A stretch of DNA of 33,685 bases, from assembly GCA_019693395.1 (NCBI GenBank), contig JAAMXP010005166.1:1-33685 (forward strand). Direction: 5' to 3'. Within the stretch, counting starts at the first letter, position 1, and every line of letters begins with the position of its first letter. This stretch comes from Ettlia oleoabundans (lineage: Eukaryota > Chlorophyta > Chlorophyceae > Chlamydomonadales). The notes under the pieces were generated by a model. It saw nothing but the letters and a program-made list of their open reading frames with translations, was not told the origin of the DNA and ran no database searches. A program made the position numbers and the translations under genes. Below are positions 11,273 through 23,100 of the stretch, piece by piece.

Positions 11273-11318
11273 AAATCAAAAACAGAGGAAAAAGGAAATC
11301 AAAAACAGAGGAAAAAGG
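11273..11318. repeat. Perfect tandem duplication of a 23-base purine-rich unit
   Basis: Units at 11273-11295 and 11296-11318 are identical, beginning AAATCAAAAACAG and ending GGAAAAAGG. The unit is nearly all purine on the plus strand. It lies in the shared 3' region between two convergent genes. Confidence 0.95.
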
Positions 11319-11414
11319 GTAAGCATGTACCGCGCAGGCATACATAACGTAGTGTACAGCACAGTGACAAGTACATGTGGGTTGGCGTGACCGCTGAAGA
11401 CCCTAACAAACTTT

Positions 11415-11419
11415 TGTAA
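11415..11419 (+). terminator. Candidate TGTAA polyadenylation signal for the DNL zinc-finger gene
   Basis: The only plus-strand TGTAA between the stop at 10712 and the end of the convergent region. It implies a 3' UTR of about 700 bases, which is long, so this is tentative. Confidence 0.35.
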
Positions 11420-11594
11420 ATACCGCCAGAGAACAAGCAGCGGCAACGAAGGAACAGCACTATGTAGAAGGCACGTTGTAGATCAGAATAAACCAGGTCT
11501 TTCAGAATTGCTCGTGCCCAGGTGTGGGAGGTCTCAGCTTCCTTTAACCGGCGAGAAGTCCGACTCTGAGCTCGAGCTCAGGGTTTCAGCAGAG

Positions 11595-13431
11595 TCAGAG
11601 TGGGCAGTCCTCCACCGCGCCGTCAGCCACCTCCCAGTCATCGTCACTGGCGCTGCCCGCTGCGATGCGCTCGGCAGCACGCCGCATCGCCTCCCGCCTC
11701 TCAAACGCCGCCGACTGCTCAGGGTCGGCTGGCGCCTTGCCCTTGTCCTTGCCATCGGCTGACGCTGCGGCAGCCGGCCTTGCTGCCGCTGGCTCTGCAG
11801 CCGCTTGGTTGTTGATGGGAGGGGCTGGCGCTGCCGCCGCCGCTGCCTTAGGCTGGCTGGGAGAAGGGACTGGCGCCTTGGAGGGTCCTGCCTGCTCCTC
11901 TGGGCCGGCCAGGCGCTGTGCAGGGGCTGGGCGGGCAGCGGTGCCGCGAGGGTGCTGTGCCCGCTGCGCCTGCTGCGCCTGCTGCTGCTGCGCCTGCTGT
12001 TGTTGGCTGGAAATTGCGAGTGCTCCGTCATCATCAGCGAAGCGCACACGGCGTGGCTGGATCTGCAGTGGGGGGGGGTGCCGCAACACACAAGTTAGCC
12101 AGGGTCCCTGGTTGAAGTCTGTTGAGCGGTGCTGTATTGGTGTCGCTTGTTGCTTGAGACAGCCGCCACAAAACTGACAAATAAAATTCAAAAAGCAGGC
12201 ATTCAACAAGGTGACTGTGCTGACAGCTATTCAGGTGGCTCATGCACCTCCAAAGCAGCAAGGGTGCAAACCAGCTGCCTGGCAGCTTGCCTCACCTGCT
12301 GTGGGTGCTGGCGGCGGTGGCAGGGCTGCTGCTGCTGCTGCTGGGCACGGGCCAAGTGGTGGTGACGGTGGTGGTGGCGGTGGCAGCGCTGCTGCGCCAT
12401 CTCAGAATCTCCACCACAGGCGACAGCGGCAAAAACGGGGCAGCCTGTTGCGGCCTGGAGGGGTGCACGGGGGTGCTGGGACGGCACGGCAGGGGCGTAG
12501 GGGCACCACTGGTGGCGCTGGTGGGTGCAGCGGTAGGGGAAGGCGATGGAGAGGATGCCGCCATCTAGGGTGGCTTCGATGTGCCGCGCGTCAATGTGGC
12601 TGGCAAGCTCCAGGGTGGACTGGTAGGCAATGGGGCGCTCTGCATGGGGGCCAAAGGGGGCGAGGTGCCGGTGAGGCAAGTGGCAGTGGGGTTGGGAGGA
12701 ACACAGGCAGCAGCAGTAGGCTGAAAGGGGGATGAAGGCAGCAAGTTTTGGAGTTGAAGGGCAACATGGTTGTTCATGCCAGCAGGCAGGCAGGCAGGCA
12801 GACAGGCAGGCGGGAGGGCAGCTGGCCGGTCATATGGCTTAGGCACTTGGTGTAACAGGCAGCAAGCGTGTGTGGCTCACCTCGCCAGTGGGCTGTGCCA
12901 GGTTGATAGACGGTGACGGTTAGCTCCCAGCCGTTGAGCTTAAGCCTGCACAAGCAAGGGGAGGTGGCAGAGAAGGGCCAGGGTCAGGTACACGTGGCTT
13001 GGAGCACCCACAAGTGTGAGAGTTGGGTCGGCCAGAATGCAGCCGCAGACGGACCCGCTGTGGGTTCAGAGCTGGCATTGGCGGCGGCGGAGGCGGCAAC
13101 AACAGGAACAGCGGCGGCGGCGGGGAGTAGAGGTGGTTAATTTCAACACACACCTGACGTCATCCTCGTCGAACCGGCGTGGGAGCGGGCACTCAGCCAG
13201 CACGCCATTTGGGTAACGGGTGAGGCGGACATCCAGCTCAGCGGGCGGCGCAAAGCGGTGATGGACGTGATGGCGCCTGGGCGCGAAGGCGGCGGCGGCA
13301 GCCCAAGGGTGCGGCGCGCACGCGGCCCTGGCGCAGGAGGCGGGGAGCCCGAAATCATCCCAGGTAGCCTCAAAAGGATCCGCCAGCATGAGACGTTCAA
13401 AGGAGTGCGGGTAGAACAGCATTGAGCTCAT
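11595..13431 (-). CDS. HSP20/alpha-crystallin-like protein with a long disordered C-terminus
   Basis: Exons 13431-13154, 12945-12881, 12639-12296 and 12062-11595 join in phase to give 384 residues ending in TGA. The alpha-crystallin-like domain spans about residues 63-155, assembled from RLTRYPNGVLAECPLPRR, then DDVRLKLNGWELTVTVYQP, then STLELASHIDARHIEATL and DGGILSIAFPY. The last is the GxLxI strand that closes small heat-shock protein domains. These act as ATP-independent chaperones holding unfolding proteins. After the domain, about 230 residues are rich in His, Gln, Ala and Pro and end in an acidic DDDWEVADGAVEDCPL. Typical family members are 150-250 residues, so the tail is unusual. The exon 3 donor could lie earlier, shortening the His/Gln part. 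A heat-shock-element-like site lies upstream. A related CS/p23 fold is the main alternative. Confidence 0.78.
12782..12812. repeat. AGGC tetranucleotide microsatellite in HSP20-like gene intron 2
   Basis: Seven or so near-perfect AGGC units with one AGAC variant. On the transcribed strand it reads as GCCT repeats, pyrimidine-rich tract material common in introns throughout this window. Confidence 0.85.
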
Positions 13432-13640
13432 AGCCGCACCGAAGGGGATGGTGGTGGGAGTGCTGATTGATCAAGAAGGTGGCTAATGTTACTGAGAATA
13501 TGCCAAAGTAGAGGAAACTGCTTGCAGCGAGCACGGGCGGGCTTTTAACGTGGGTCCAAGGAAGCCTCTACGCTCTTCCAGACACCTCGCAGGGGTTGCC
13601 GTAACCCGCCGGTTAGGAGCTTCTCGTACCACTCGCTCAG

Positions 13641-13660
13641 GTTCTACAGCTTTCCCGAAT
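13641..13660 (-). promoter_or_regulatory. Gapped heat shock element upstream of the HSP20-like gene
   Basis: Five-base units starting at 13641, 13651 and 13656 read GTTCT, TTTCC and CGAAT, with one degenerate unit between the first two. This gives nTTCn-gap-nTTCn-nGAAn, a three-of-four heat-shock-factor pattern including the perfect inverted core TTCCCGAA. It lies about 210-230 bases upstream of the start codon and about 95 bases upstream of a TATA-like TTAAAAG (13542-13548, minus strand). The position fits the chaperone role of the gene, but short matches occur by chance. Confidence 0.5.
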
Positions 13661-13938
13661 CACGAGACGTCCCCGCCCGAGCAACAGTAGTACCCTGCCC
13701 TACCGCCGCTCCTGCCACAGCGACGCCTGCGGCAACTAGGAGTGGCCATTGGCTGGGTGTTCCCCCGCTGCTGGTGCGTGCTAGACACTCCCTATTGGAG
13801 GAATCGCTTTCATGTTGTGTTCGCCAGCCGCTGCTGACCAGCCACCCCCTCAGCTTTGCTGTTTAGAATAACCTGAAGCATTGAGTGAGCAGCCCCCACA
13901 CCACGGCCTGGCCGCCCCCACGCCCGCATGTATGCAAT

Positions 13939-13943
13939 TTACA
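13939..13943 (-). terminator. TGTAA polyadenylation signal of the Agenet-RRM gene
   Basis: TTACA on the plus strand reads TGTAA about 115 bases after the TGA stop. Spacing and motif match chlorophycean 3' ends well. Confidence 0.65.
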
Positions 13944-14056
13944 CATGGATAAGGCCTAATGCTACTATTTGGGGGCTACATGACGCATCACGTCACTGGA
14001 AAGGGAGAGGGTTTGTGCTTGAAGTGATTAGCAGCAGTCGTCAGCAGTCAGCAGAC

Positions 14057-14190
14057 TCAGCCCCTGCGGGGCCCCGGTGGCCTGCCCCGTTGCCGCAGTG
14101 GCGGCACCTGCTGCTGACTAGCCCCGCCTGCATGCCGCTGCCCACCCCTGCCCCTGCCACGTACCCTGCCGCTGCCGGAGGTCCTGCCAC
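14057..14190 (-). other. Arg/Gly-rich C-terminal tail of the Agenet-RRM protein
   Basis: The last residues include RGRTSGSGRVRGRGRGG and end GRPPGPRRG before a TGA. Such RG/RGG tails often bind RNA and are arginine-methylated in other proteins. The match is compositional. Confidence 0.65.
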
Positions 14191-17100
14191 GCTGCGGCTG
14201 TCGCGGCGACGGTGGCCGGTGAAACTGCTGCTGAGGCGGCGGCGGCAGCGGCTGCTGCTGAGATACGGCCAGCGCCGGCTGCACCACGACCGCGGTGGTA
14301 GGCTGTTCCGCTTCCCGTCGTCGCTTCTCTGCTGCGGCTGCTTGCGCCAATTCGCTGACCTGCCTAGTCTTGTAAACCTTAAGGCTCAGCAGGCCGTGCC
14401 TCTGACGCAGCTGCTCCATGAGATTTTGGCCATCCTGCACCACCCAATCAGCCAGACAGGCAGGCAGGCAGGCAGCCAGCAGGTAAACAATCAGCAGCAT
14501 AAAGGTGCTCTGCCGTTAACAGGCCATGCTATGCTCACAGCGAGAGGCGTCGAGAGGGCGCACATTGCATGAGCCAAGCAAATGCAAACAAGCCCGCTCC
14601 CCAGCCAACTAAGACACCAACTGATCACCCACACCACCCAAACAGTAGCCGGCTCATGCACGAGGAGGGAATATGATTGACTGGGTGGGAGGAAAGCAGT
14701 GCGGCCTAAGCCAACAGCCAAAATTGCGGGAGGTACGCATGAGGTCGGCGCGGCAACAAAACATACAACATAAGACATTAGGCAAATATATCGAGAGGGA
14801 AGCATAAAAGCAAGCCATTCACGCAGCATAAGACATTCATAGAGCTTCGCTTCTTACCGGCCCGTTCTGCAGGTGCATCTGCGCCAGCCTGCCCAGCTTG
14901 AAGCGCTCGTCCGCCAGCTGGCGCTGCTGCTGCTGATCCAGCTCAGCAAGGCGCGCACGCTTCTCACGCGCCAGCTCCGCCTGTAGGAAGTTATGATGCG
15001 ACAGGTTGGATAGGTGGTGGGGTGGGGGATGCAAGCAGTTGAAGATTATATGAAGCCACGCAGTTGATTCTTTCAAGCAAGGTGCTCATGCTTGTCATGG
15101 TCCAGCTCAGGGTTATCCTCATGGCAAGGTGGGGCAAGACAAGGTGGTGAAGGCGACTTGGGAAAGGACAGGGTGGGCAGGGTGGAGACACACAAGCAAT
15201 GTCTTACTAGAGGGCTGTGGAGGTCCATAGGCAAGACGAGGAGTGTGGAAAGATTGAGCGGGACAGCTGACTATGCAAGCAGCATAGGTGCACTCACAAC
15301 GCTAAGCGGCCAAGTGCATGTCGTAGCAAAAGTTCCCGGCCCTGAGCGAACAAGATGGCAGTGCGCTTTCTTCGCGCCCGCAGCGCCCCACACCCCGTCA
15401 CATCACCAGCAACATACGCACCACGCACGCTCAGACACGCAGCCACACCCACACCCACGCCCACCCACCTGCTCCTTGCGGTGTGACTGCAGCAGGTGGC
15501 GCAGAGCGATGGCGGCCCGTTGCTCCGGTTCCACGCTGCCGCTGCCGCCGCCCTTCAGCTGCTGCTGCTGCTGGTCCCGCAGGAGAAGTTGGTCGGGCAC
15601 CTTTACAAACCGAATGTCACCTGCATGCAGTGAATGTAAGCTGGATGTTGACTGTGGTGTTCCTACATTGAAAGAGATCAGGAAATGGTTGCTGTTTGGC
15701 AGCACAAGACTTTCTACCAGCCAAAGCAAGACGGGCATGAGCCTTCTTACCATCCAACTGTGAATCGTCGGCCCCAAACACGCAGCGTAGGGCCCGATCG
15801 TAGGTTGACTGAGAACCGCGGGGAGGGCCTGCGGGTAGGGCAGGCATGGCGGTCAACTGGATATTTAGGGTGCATGTAACAGCAATGACGAGCCAAGGTT
15901 GTGGGGCAGGTGGTGCTGAGCAATGGAGCAATGCAGAGCGAAGACCAGGGAACTGACGCGCCATATAACGAGACAGTAGGCTCATAATTGCGTTCCCTGC
16001 CTACACAAGCCACCACATAAACAACCGCAGCCGGTCTGTGTCTGGCAATGCGGTGTCGTGCTGTGCGGTGCTGTGCGGTGCTGTGCTGCGACAAACCCCC
16101 AACCCTAGTGTGCTGTGCGGACCTGGCACCGCCAGCGTGGCTTCCACAGCACGGGGCGTACCGCTCAGCATGTACACCATGTCCCGCAGGTTCTGCAGTG
16201 GCAGTACAGCAGTAAGATTGACGAAGTGTACGCAAGAAAGGCAGCCCAGGTAGCACAGCAAAACATGCATGCGGTTGTAAGCTTGGGTGCATCTTGCTGC
16301 TTCTGTGTTAAGCAAAGACAAGGAAAGGAGTGATGAGCAAACACCACTGGCACGGTTCAATAAACACAAGAATGCCAGTCTGGTAATTGAACGTTGCCGG
16401 GGACTGTTGGTGCACCAAGTAAAATTCATCACATTCGTTGTTCAACTTACCCGCCCGTTATTGCTTGCTAGTGCAGGTAAACACTTGTACTGCTCACTTT
16501 TTACGATTACTCATTGGTACTCAGTAACTCTGATTACTGTCATAATGGCAAAATAGTGACCAGCATAGCTCCTATCAATTCCGACATGAAGGTTGTTATT
16601 GTCAATACTGCTCACCTGCACCAGGGCCTGCGCCCGCTGCTCAGACTCCATCCACAGCACCACGTGGCCGCTGGGCCGCTGCGTCACGGGGTCCTCCACT
16701 ACTTGCGCCTGTGGGGGACATGCGAGCAGGACAGGGACTGTGTTGCTCGGCTACTTTTTGGACTAGGTTGGTCACAAGCGTACCAATCAGAGAGGGCACG
16801 ACGCAAAGGGCACCAGCATGGATACTGTTCCACAACTGAGCAACCTTTAGAATGCCTTGACTTCCATCAGCTATTTCTCTGAACGCTCATACCAGCTGGA
16901 CGCTATGCACCGGTCGTAAGCTATGCCAGCATCGGCTTTGTTGACTTGATCAGTACGAGTGACCTCTCGACTGGCAGAAGCCACCCCTACCTTTTGCGGA
17001 AAGCCAAACTGCGCAAAAGCCTCCTTCAGCTTCTCTTCCTCCAGATGGGTGGGCACTCCCGAGAGCCACACACACGAGGAAACCTGACTTCCCTCCATTG

Positions 17101-20100
17101 TTCGGTCCGCCACCTCTACTTGTGCACTGCTGCCGGCGCCGCGTGCAGAGCCTTTGTTACGCTTTGCCCGCTCGGGGTGTGAGTCGCCATCAACGGGGCT
17201 GCCAGCCAGGCTGTCACCCGGCAGCAGGAGGGTGGAGGGGTTTATGTGCGGCTCGGGCTGGCCGCTTTCCTGCAGCATAAGTGCGGGAACAATGCACAGG
17301 GCAAGGGTAAGTGCAGTACAGGCTGGGATACGCGGTGGGCCTAAAGAGGTCGGCAGCTTTGAGATATACAAGGTGTATCCCTGCCCCATCCTGTCCCTTT
17401 CAGACCGCCATTGTCCCCCTTGTTGCACCCAATTCCCCCACCCACCCACCCACCCAGAAGGACGCAAGAAGCCAGCAGGTACACCAAGCAGCACTTACAG
17501 TATCTGGCATGCTCACTGCAGTATATACCATGCAGACAAAACAGTTGCCTCCAGGCCTCTGCCCGGCAGCTGATGTGTAGCATGCATCTGCAGTAGCATA
17601 TACCACAACATTGCAGTACAACGCAGTGCCGTGCAATACCTTGAGATATCTGGCCAGCAGCTGTGCCAGCTCCCCTGCCTGCTCACGGCACAGCGCCTGC
17701 TTGGCAGCTGCCATCACACCCAGCAGTTGGCGCCAGTCCAGGGCCAAGTCGAACTCGATACTGTTTGGCTGCATGGCGGCAGCAGGCAAGTGGTAGGAAG
17801 CGAGTAGGTCGGAAACGGCAGCAGTGCTTGGTGAGTGTGATGGTGGTAGTTGTACTGCTATGGATGGTAGCGAAACGTCCTTGGGGTATAACTCTTATCT
17901 TTGCTACTTGATTGGGTGATTTACGGGTGATGCAGCGGTGCAATATCTGTATGTTTCTGAAAATCACAACTGCACTGCCAGCCAGCAGTGCTGCACTGTG
18001 CATCTGTATGCCTGTCAGTACCGCCCCTCAAGTACCTGCGCAAAGTGCTGGTTGGCTGCATGATCCAGCGGGAAGTGGCCCGGCAGCCGCGCCTCCGGGC
18101 CCCAGCTATAGCCAGACCTGCGGCACGAGAGGACCGGCGACGAAGAACGGCGCTGAGCAGTGGCGAGGAAGAGACGGTGCAACGAGCACGCGGTAGTCCT
18201 GTTGCGTTGTATTTCGTGCTTGTGTGTTCCTGGGATGATGTGACAACTGGGCAGATAGGAACGTTTATACAGCTTGAAAAAACAAGTGTGTGCGGAAGAA
18301 GGTTCATGACATTGCACCCACAAATGATGCTGAAGTGGTAGCTGCAAAGCAGTACAAGTCAGTGGGCTGCTGGCCAGCGCACTTGATGTGGGGCTCGTGC
18401 AGGATGACGGGCCGCGGCACGGGGCATGTGGGAGTCAGGATGCACAGGCTACGCAGCCTGCAGGGTGGGTGGCTGGGGGATGGGTGTTTTTTATCTTCTT
18501 CTACTTCCGCTGGTGTGGGTGGTGGGAGGTAGGGCAAACTCATGCTGCGTGCGTGCCGGTGGGCGTGATTGCCGGCGGGCGTGTTGGTGGGTGAATGGGT
18601 GGGTGGCAATGCATGTAGTTAAAGGCAGCCAGTGCCATAACCAAGGCCTTGCACCTGCATCCAGCCACCACACCACCAGCGGCTTGCTGTTCAAAGTTTG
18701 ATATTAAAATGGAGCAATGCATTGCGCCAATGCCTCCCCACGATTTTGGCAATGAACTGGAAAGCATTATGGGCCCCACCCCTGTGGTTCCACGCTTGTC
18801 CTCAGCTTGCCTGTCGTACTGCAGCTGTGCATATCTGGCGGAGGCAAAGCACAGCACAGCGTAGCCGCCCATGCGATCCCCCTTGTCCAGCGGTACCGCT
18901 GCGACGTGCATGCTCTGCAGGAGGGGGGGGGGCAGAGCATGGGATGAGGGGTGCCGGACATACGATGAGAGATGTAGGGAGGGGCAGCGACAGGACCAGC
19001 AGTATTACAATGCTAACAACTGTTCTGCAGCTTAACAGCACAAGGGAGGTGGAGCAAGGGATGCATCGCAAACGCCAGACAAACGCAGGTCATGTGACGG
19101 TGACTAGAAAGTGCCCGACCGCCAAAGTGGTTGTGAGCCAACGCAATGCCGAAGCGCGGCAGCAGTGAAATCTGGCATCCAGATTACCATGCAAGCAGCA
19201 AACAGGCAGTACCACATGTGCAGTACCTTGATGCCCTTAAAGCCCAGCCCAAACAATGCTTTCTCCAGTACCACACTGCTGATGCTGGAGGGCAGGTTGT
19301 CCAGGCAGAAGGTGGTTGGAAAATTGGGGTCACCCTCAAAAGACTCCTGCAGTACCTTAGGAATTAACGGTATCGCAACAGGCTGTGGTATTGCTACTGA
19401 TTCTGGCAGGGGGGCTGCCGCAGTGGCGGCTGCGGCATTGGGGCCTGCTGCCTCCTCCCAAAGCCGCTTCCTGTTTGCCGCCGCTGCTGCAGCGATGGGA
19501 CCCCCGTGTTCATCCGCCGCCGCCATCGCTGCAGCTGCAGGGGGAGCAGCAACCGCATGGCCTTCCGGTGCTGCTGTATCCAGCCGCCGGCGCTTCTGCT
19601 CAGGCTGGTGCGAACCTGTTGCCGCCGCTCCCGCCCCTGCTGCTGCTGCTGGTGCCGCTTGTGCCCCTGCATCTGGTTCTGCTGCTGCTCCTGCTGCTGC
19701 TGCTGCTGCTCCCTGCACATTGGTAGCCGCTGGCAGCCGTGGCGATGCAGCCGCAGTGTCTGCATTGCTGTCAACGCGTTTGGGAATCATAAACATCCCG
19801 CCACGGCCGCCGCCGCCGCTGCCGCTTGGCCTCCCTGAGCCGCTGTCTGTGCGATCCAGGGTGGCGCTGACCTGTCGCTTCAGCTGCCTGCTAGCTTCCT
19901 GCTGCCCCTTGCCTGCAAAAAACAGTCAGGGTGGGTGGGGAAAAGGAGGGGATGCAATAAACGGGCTAGTACATGGCCTAGTAGTCAGAAGGATCCCAGA
20001 ATAATGACGATAACTACTCGAAAACACTCACAAATGCCTCAGATGGAAGCAAACATGCCATGTGAGGACATGCATCGGGTTGGTATGCAAGCAGCAGCAG

Positions 20101-23100
20101 GCACCCACCCCTGAGCTTGGCAGTGGCAGCAGGCGCCGCTTTACGCTCCCCCCCTGCAGCTGTGCTGCTGCCGCCCCCAGCGGCAGCAGCCGCGGAAGCG
20201 GGACCCCCCCCTCGCAGCTTGCATCACGGCAAGAGCAACAGAGGAGCGCTTTTCCTTCTCCTTCACCGTGTGCTGCCGCTGCTTCTTCTCCTCAGTTTCT
20301 CCTTGCCCTTGTACTTGTTCATGCTGCATATCCTGCCCTGTTGGCGGCGCGGGCGCTGGCTGTACCTGCTGCTGCGGCTGCTGTTTTTTCTGCTGCTGCT
20401 CCGGTGGCTGTGGATGGGGCATATCCTGCTGCTGCTGCTCCTGCTGTGCTGGCGCTGCTGGCTGCTGCTGTTGTGTCAGCAGCGTTGCTGGGCGCTGCCG
20501 GACTGGTGCCGTTTCAAAGAAGAGCTCCGCTTCCACAAGAAGGTGCTGCCGTGCCGGCCACTTCTGCCCTGCTTTCTTCAGCCTCTCGCCATGCTGCTGC
20601 TGCTGCTGCTTCTGCTCCCCTTGCTGCCGTTGTGAGTGCTCCAGCCACGGCGCACTCTGCATCTGCTGCTCGCTTGCCTGTTTCTGCCTCTTCTGCTTCT
20701 GCTGCTGCCCCTCCGCTGCCTTTTTCTTTTTTGCCTCCGCAGCTGGCGCCGGAAGCTCCTTCTGCTGCCGGCCCTCCGCTGCCTTTTGTGACTTTGGCAA
20801 CAGTGCTGGTGCTGGTTGCTCCTTTTGCTGCTGTTGCTGCTGCTGCTGCAGGGAAGACACCTCCTGGGCTGGCGGTTTCCCTTCACCCGCAGCAGAAGTA
20901 ACTGGTGCAGCCGCCGTACCCGCCCCTGCGCCTGCACTCGCTGCTGCCCCCCCTTTTGCCACCCCTGCTCCCTCCACTGCTGCTGCTGCGGCTGCTGCAC
21001 GCTGTTCTGCAGCCTCTAACCTCGGTTCTGGCAGGGCAGGGGCGGTTTGTTGCTGCTTCTCTTTCTCTGCCAATGCGGCAGGACCGGCAGCAGCAACAGC
21101 AGCAGGTGCAACCGGCGGGGGGGCTGCATCACCCCGCACTGGTAGAGAAGGAGTGGCCGCCGCTGCAGGTGCTGGCAAGTTGCCTGGCAGGGGTGTTGCC
21201 CCATCACCCGCTGCTTCCTCCTCCTCCTCCTCCTCCCCATCATATAGGCTGGCCACTAAGTCAGCCACCTTGGCATGCGCTGCCCGCACAGAAACCTCAG
21301 GAGGCTCGGAGCTGCTGCGATCCCTTGCCGGCATAACTGCCGCTACCGCTGCTGGTTTGGCTGGTCCTGCTGCTGGCGGTTTGGCGGATGCCGCAGCCAC
21401 CACTGGCTTTGCTGATGATGAAGGAGCAGCAACTGCCGCAGGCGCAGCCGGCATGGCTGCTGTCGCGGGAGCCTGCACCGCTTTGGCAGCCTGCTGCTGC
21501 TGGGGTTGTTGTTTTGGCTGCTGCTGCTGGGGTGGTTGTGCCAGCTTCCGCTGCTGCTGCTGCTGGGGCTGCTGCTGGTGCTTCGCCTGTGCTGGCTGAC
21601 TCTGAGGTTGATGCTGCCCAGGCTGAGGTTTCTCGCGCTGCTAGGTGACAACCGCTTTGTGCTGTATGCTGCGGCCTGCTGCCAGATCAGACAGCAACAC
21701 ATCCTCCTCACTGCTGCTGCTAGTGCCGGCGGCGGCACCACCTGCCGGCTGCTGGGCCTGGTGGCGGCCAGCAGTTGGCTTTGTTGTAGGCTGCGTCTGC
21801 CCGGCAGGTGCAGCGGCAGCGGCTGCGTGCTGCGACATCGCTGCCGTCGCCTGCTGCTGTGGCTGCGCTGTTGAGGGCTGCTGCCCCTGCTGCGGCTGCT
21901 GCGGCTGCTGCTGCACCCGCTGCACTTGCTGCACTTGCTGCTGTTGTGTGCCGGGTCTCTGTGCAGATCGACGCGCTGACAACGGCTTATCTTCTCCCTC
22001 ACTACTACTGCTGTCGCCGTGGCTATGCCCGCTGCTGCTGCTGCGTGCCCCGCCGCTGGCTGCCGCTGCAGGCGGCGACCGCTCTTTTGGCGCGGTGCGG
22101 AAATTGCCCGCCCCTGGGTAGCACTTGGGGGGCCGCCGTGACCATGCGCCTGTTGCTGGGTTCCACTGCAATCCAGTTCGCACCCTGTGGGCGTCGGGGT
22201 CGGCTGGCTGGCGGGACGGGGAGCAGATGTCGTCATACTCCTCTCGGCTGTCTGCAGTGCAGCAGTACAATTGAACAGTGGTACAGCAATACAACAGACC
22301 TTAACTTGCACAGTTGGGTGGAAAGCAATTACAGCAGTACAGACAACAGAGCAGAAGTGCGTAGAAGTCCGCATGGCAAAAGCCAACGGGAACAGAAGGC
22401 TGGGTGCTTTCACTGCTGGCTGCTGTTAACGCTGTTGGCCAGGTGGCAATTCTTGCTGTTGCTACTGCCGTTATTACTGCTCCTGGCCAGCCAGCCTTGG
22501 CCTTGCCAGCATCGCCACCTTTGCATGGGTAACACCAGCAGCATGCTCTGGCAGACATAATTCTGCTGGCAACTGGACAAGCAGCACCCACCAATGCATG
22601 GATAACACAAGCGGCATACCCTACCATTATGATAAGAGTGACTCTAATGGGCAACTGCACGACCAACACCCACCTGGAAAGAAGACCGTGATGTGGTCGT
22701 CAAACACGCGGTGCACGTACCCCTGCGCCGATGTGATGTGATCTATTTCGCGTCATGCTTTGGTTGCACACAGCCCGCCATCTTTCCTTTCACTGGTGCC
22801 TGCGCTTCTCTCCACATCCAGCACCAGCAGCCCCCCTTGCAGCCCTGCCCAGTGTTCACCTCCCAACACCCTTTTGTCATGCCAGCATGTACCTGCCACC
22901 ACCCCTTCACCACGCCACCGCTCACCTCCCACCACCCCTCATCGTGCCAGCACTCCACCGCCTCGCCCGGCATGCGACGGTTGACGGGCACGTCATAGCT
23001 GTCGTCTGTGCTGGGGGGGCGCAGACGGGAAGCTTCCACCACTTCCACCAGCTTTGTCTTGCCATCGTCCTCCAGCATCTGGAGACCCATGGTGCAGGCG

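Larger units (their letters stand above)
10713..11594. other. Convergent 3' region between the DNL zinc-finger and HSP20-like genes
   Basis: No supported coding region. The stretch is more AT-rich than its surroundings and holds two short repeat clusters. The only plus-strand TGTAA lies at 11415-11419 and the only minus-strand TGTAA reads at 11254-11250. If both are used, the two 3' UTRs overlap by about 170 bases. Confidence 0.5.
13432..14056. other. Intergenic region between the HSP20-like and Agenet-RRM genes
   Basis: It holds the promoter side of the HSP20-like gene on the left and the 3' UTR of the Agenet-RRM gene on the right, both transcribed leftward. No coding region is supported. 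Apart from the heat-shock-like site, TATA-like site and polyadenylation signal listed separately, nothing stands out. Confidence 0.6.

Noticed and set aside
20268..21599. 443-residue Cys-rich plus-strand ORF
   Set aside because: It is the antisense reading of CAG/GCN-rich coding sequence of the Agenet-RRM gene: CTG repeats read as TGC give poly-Cys. It has no splice or domain support.
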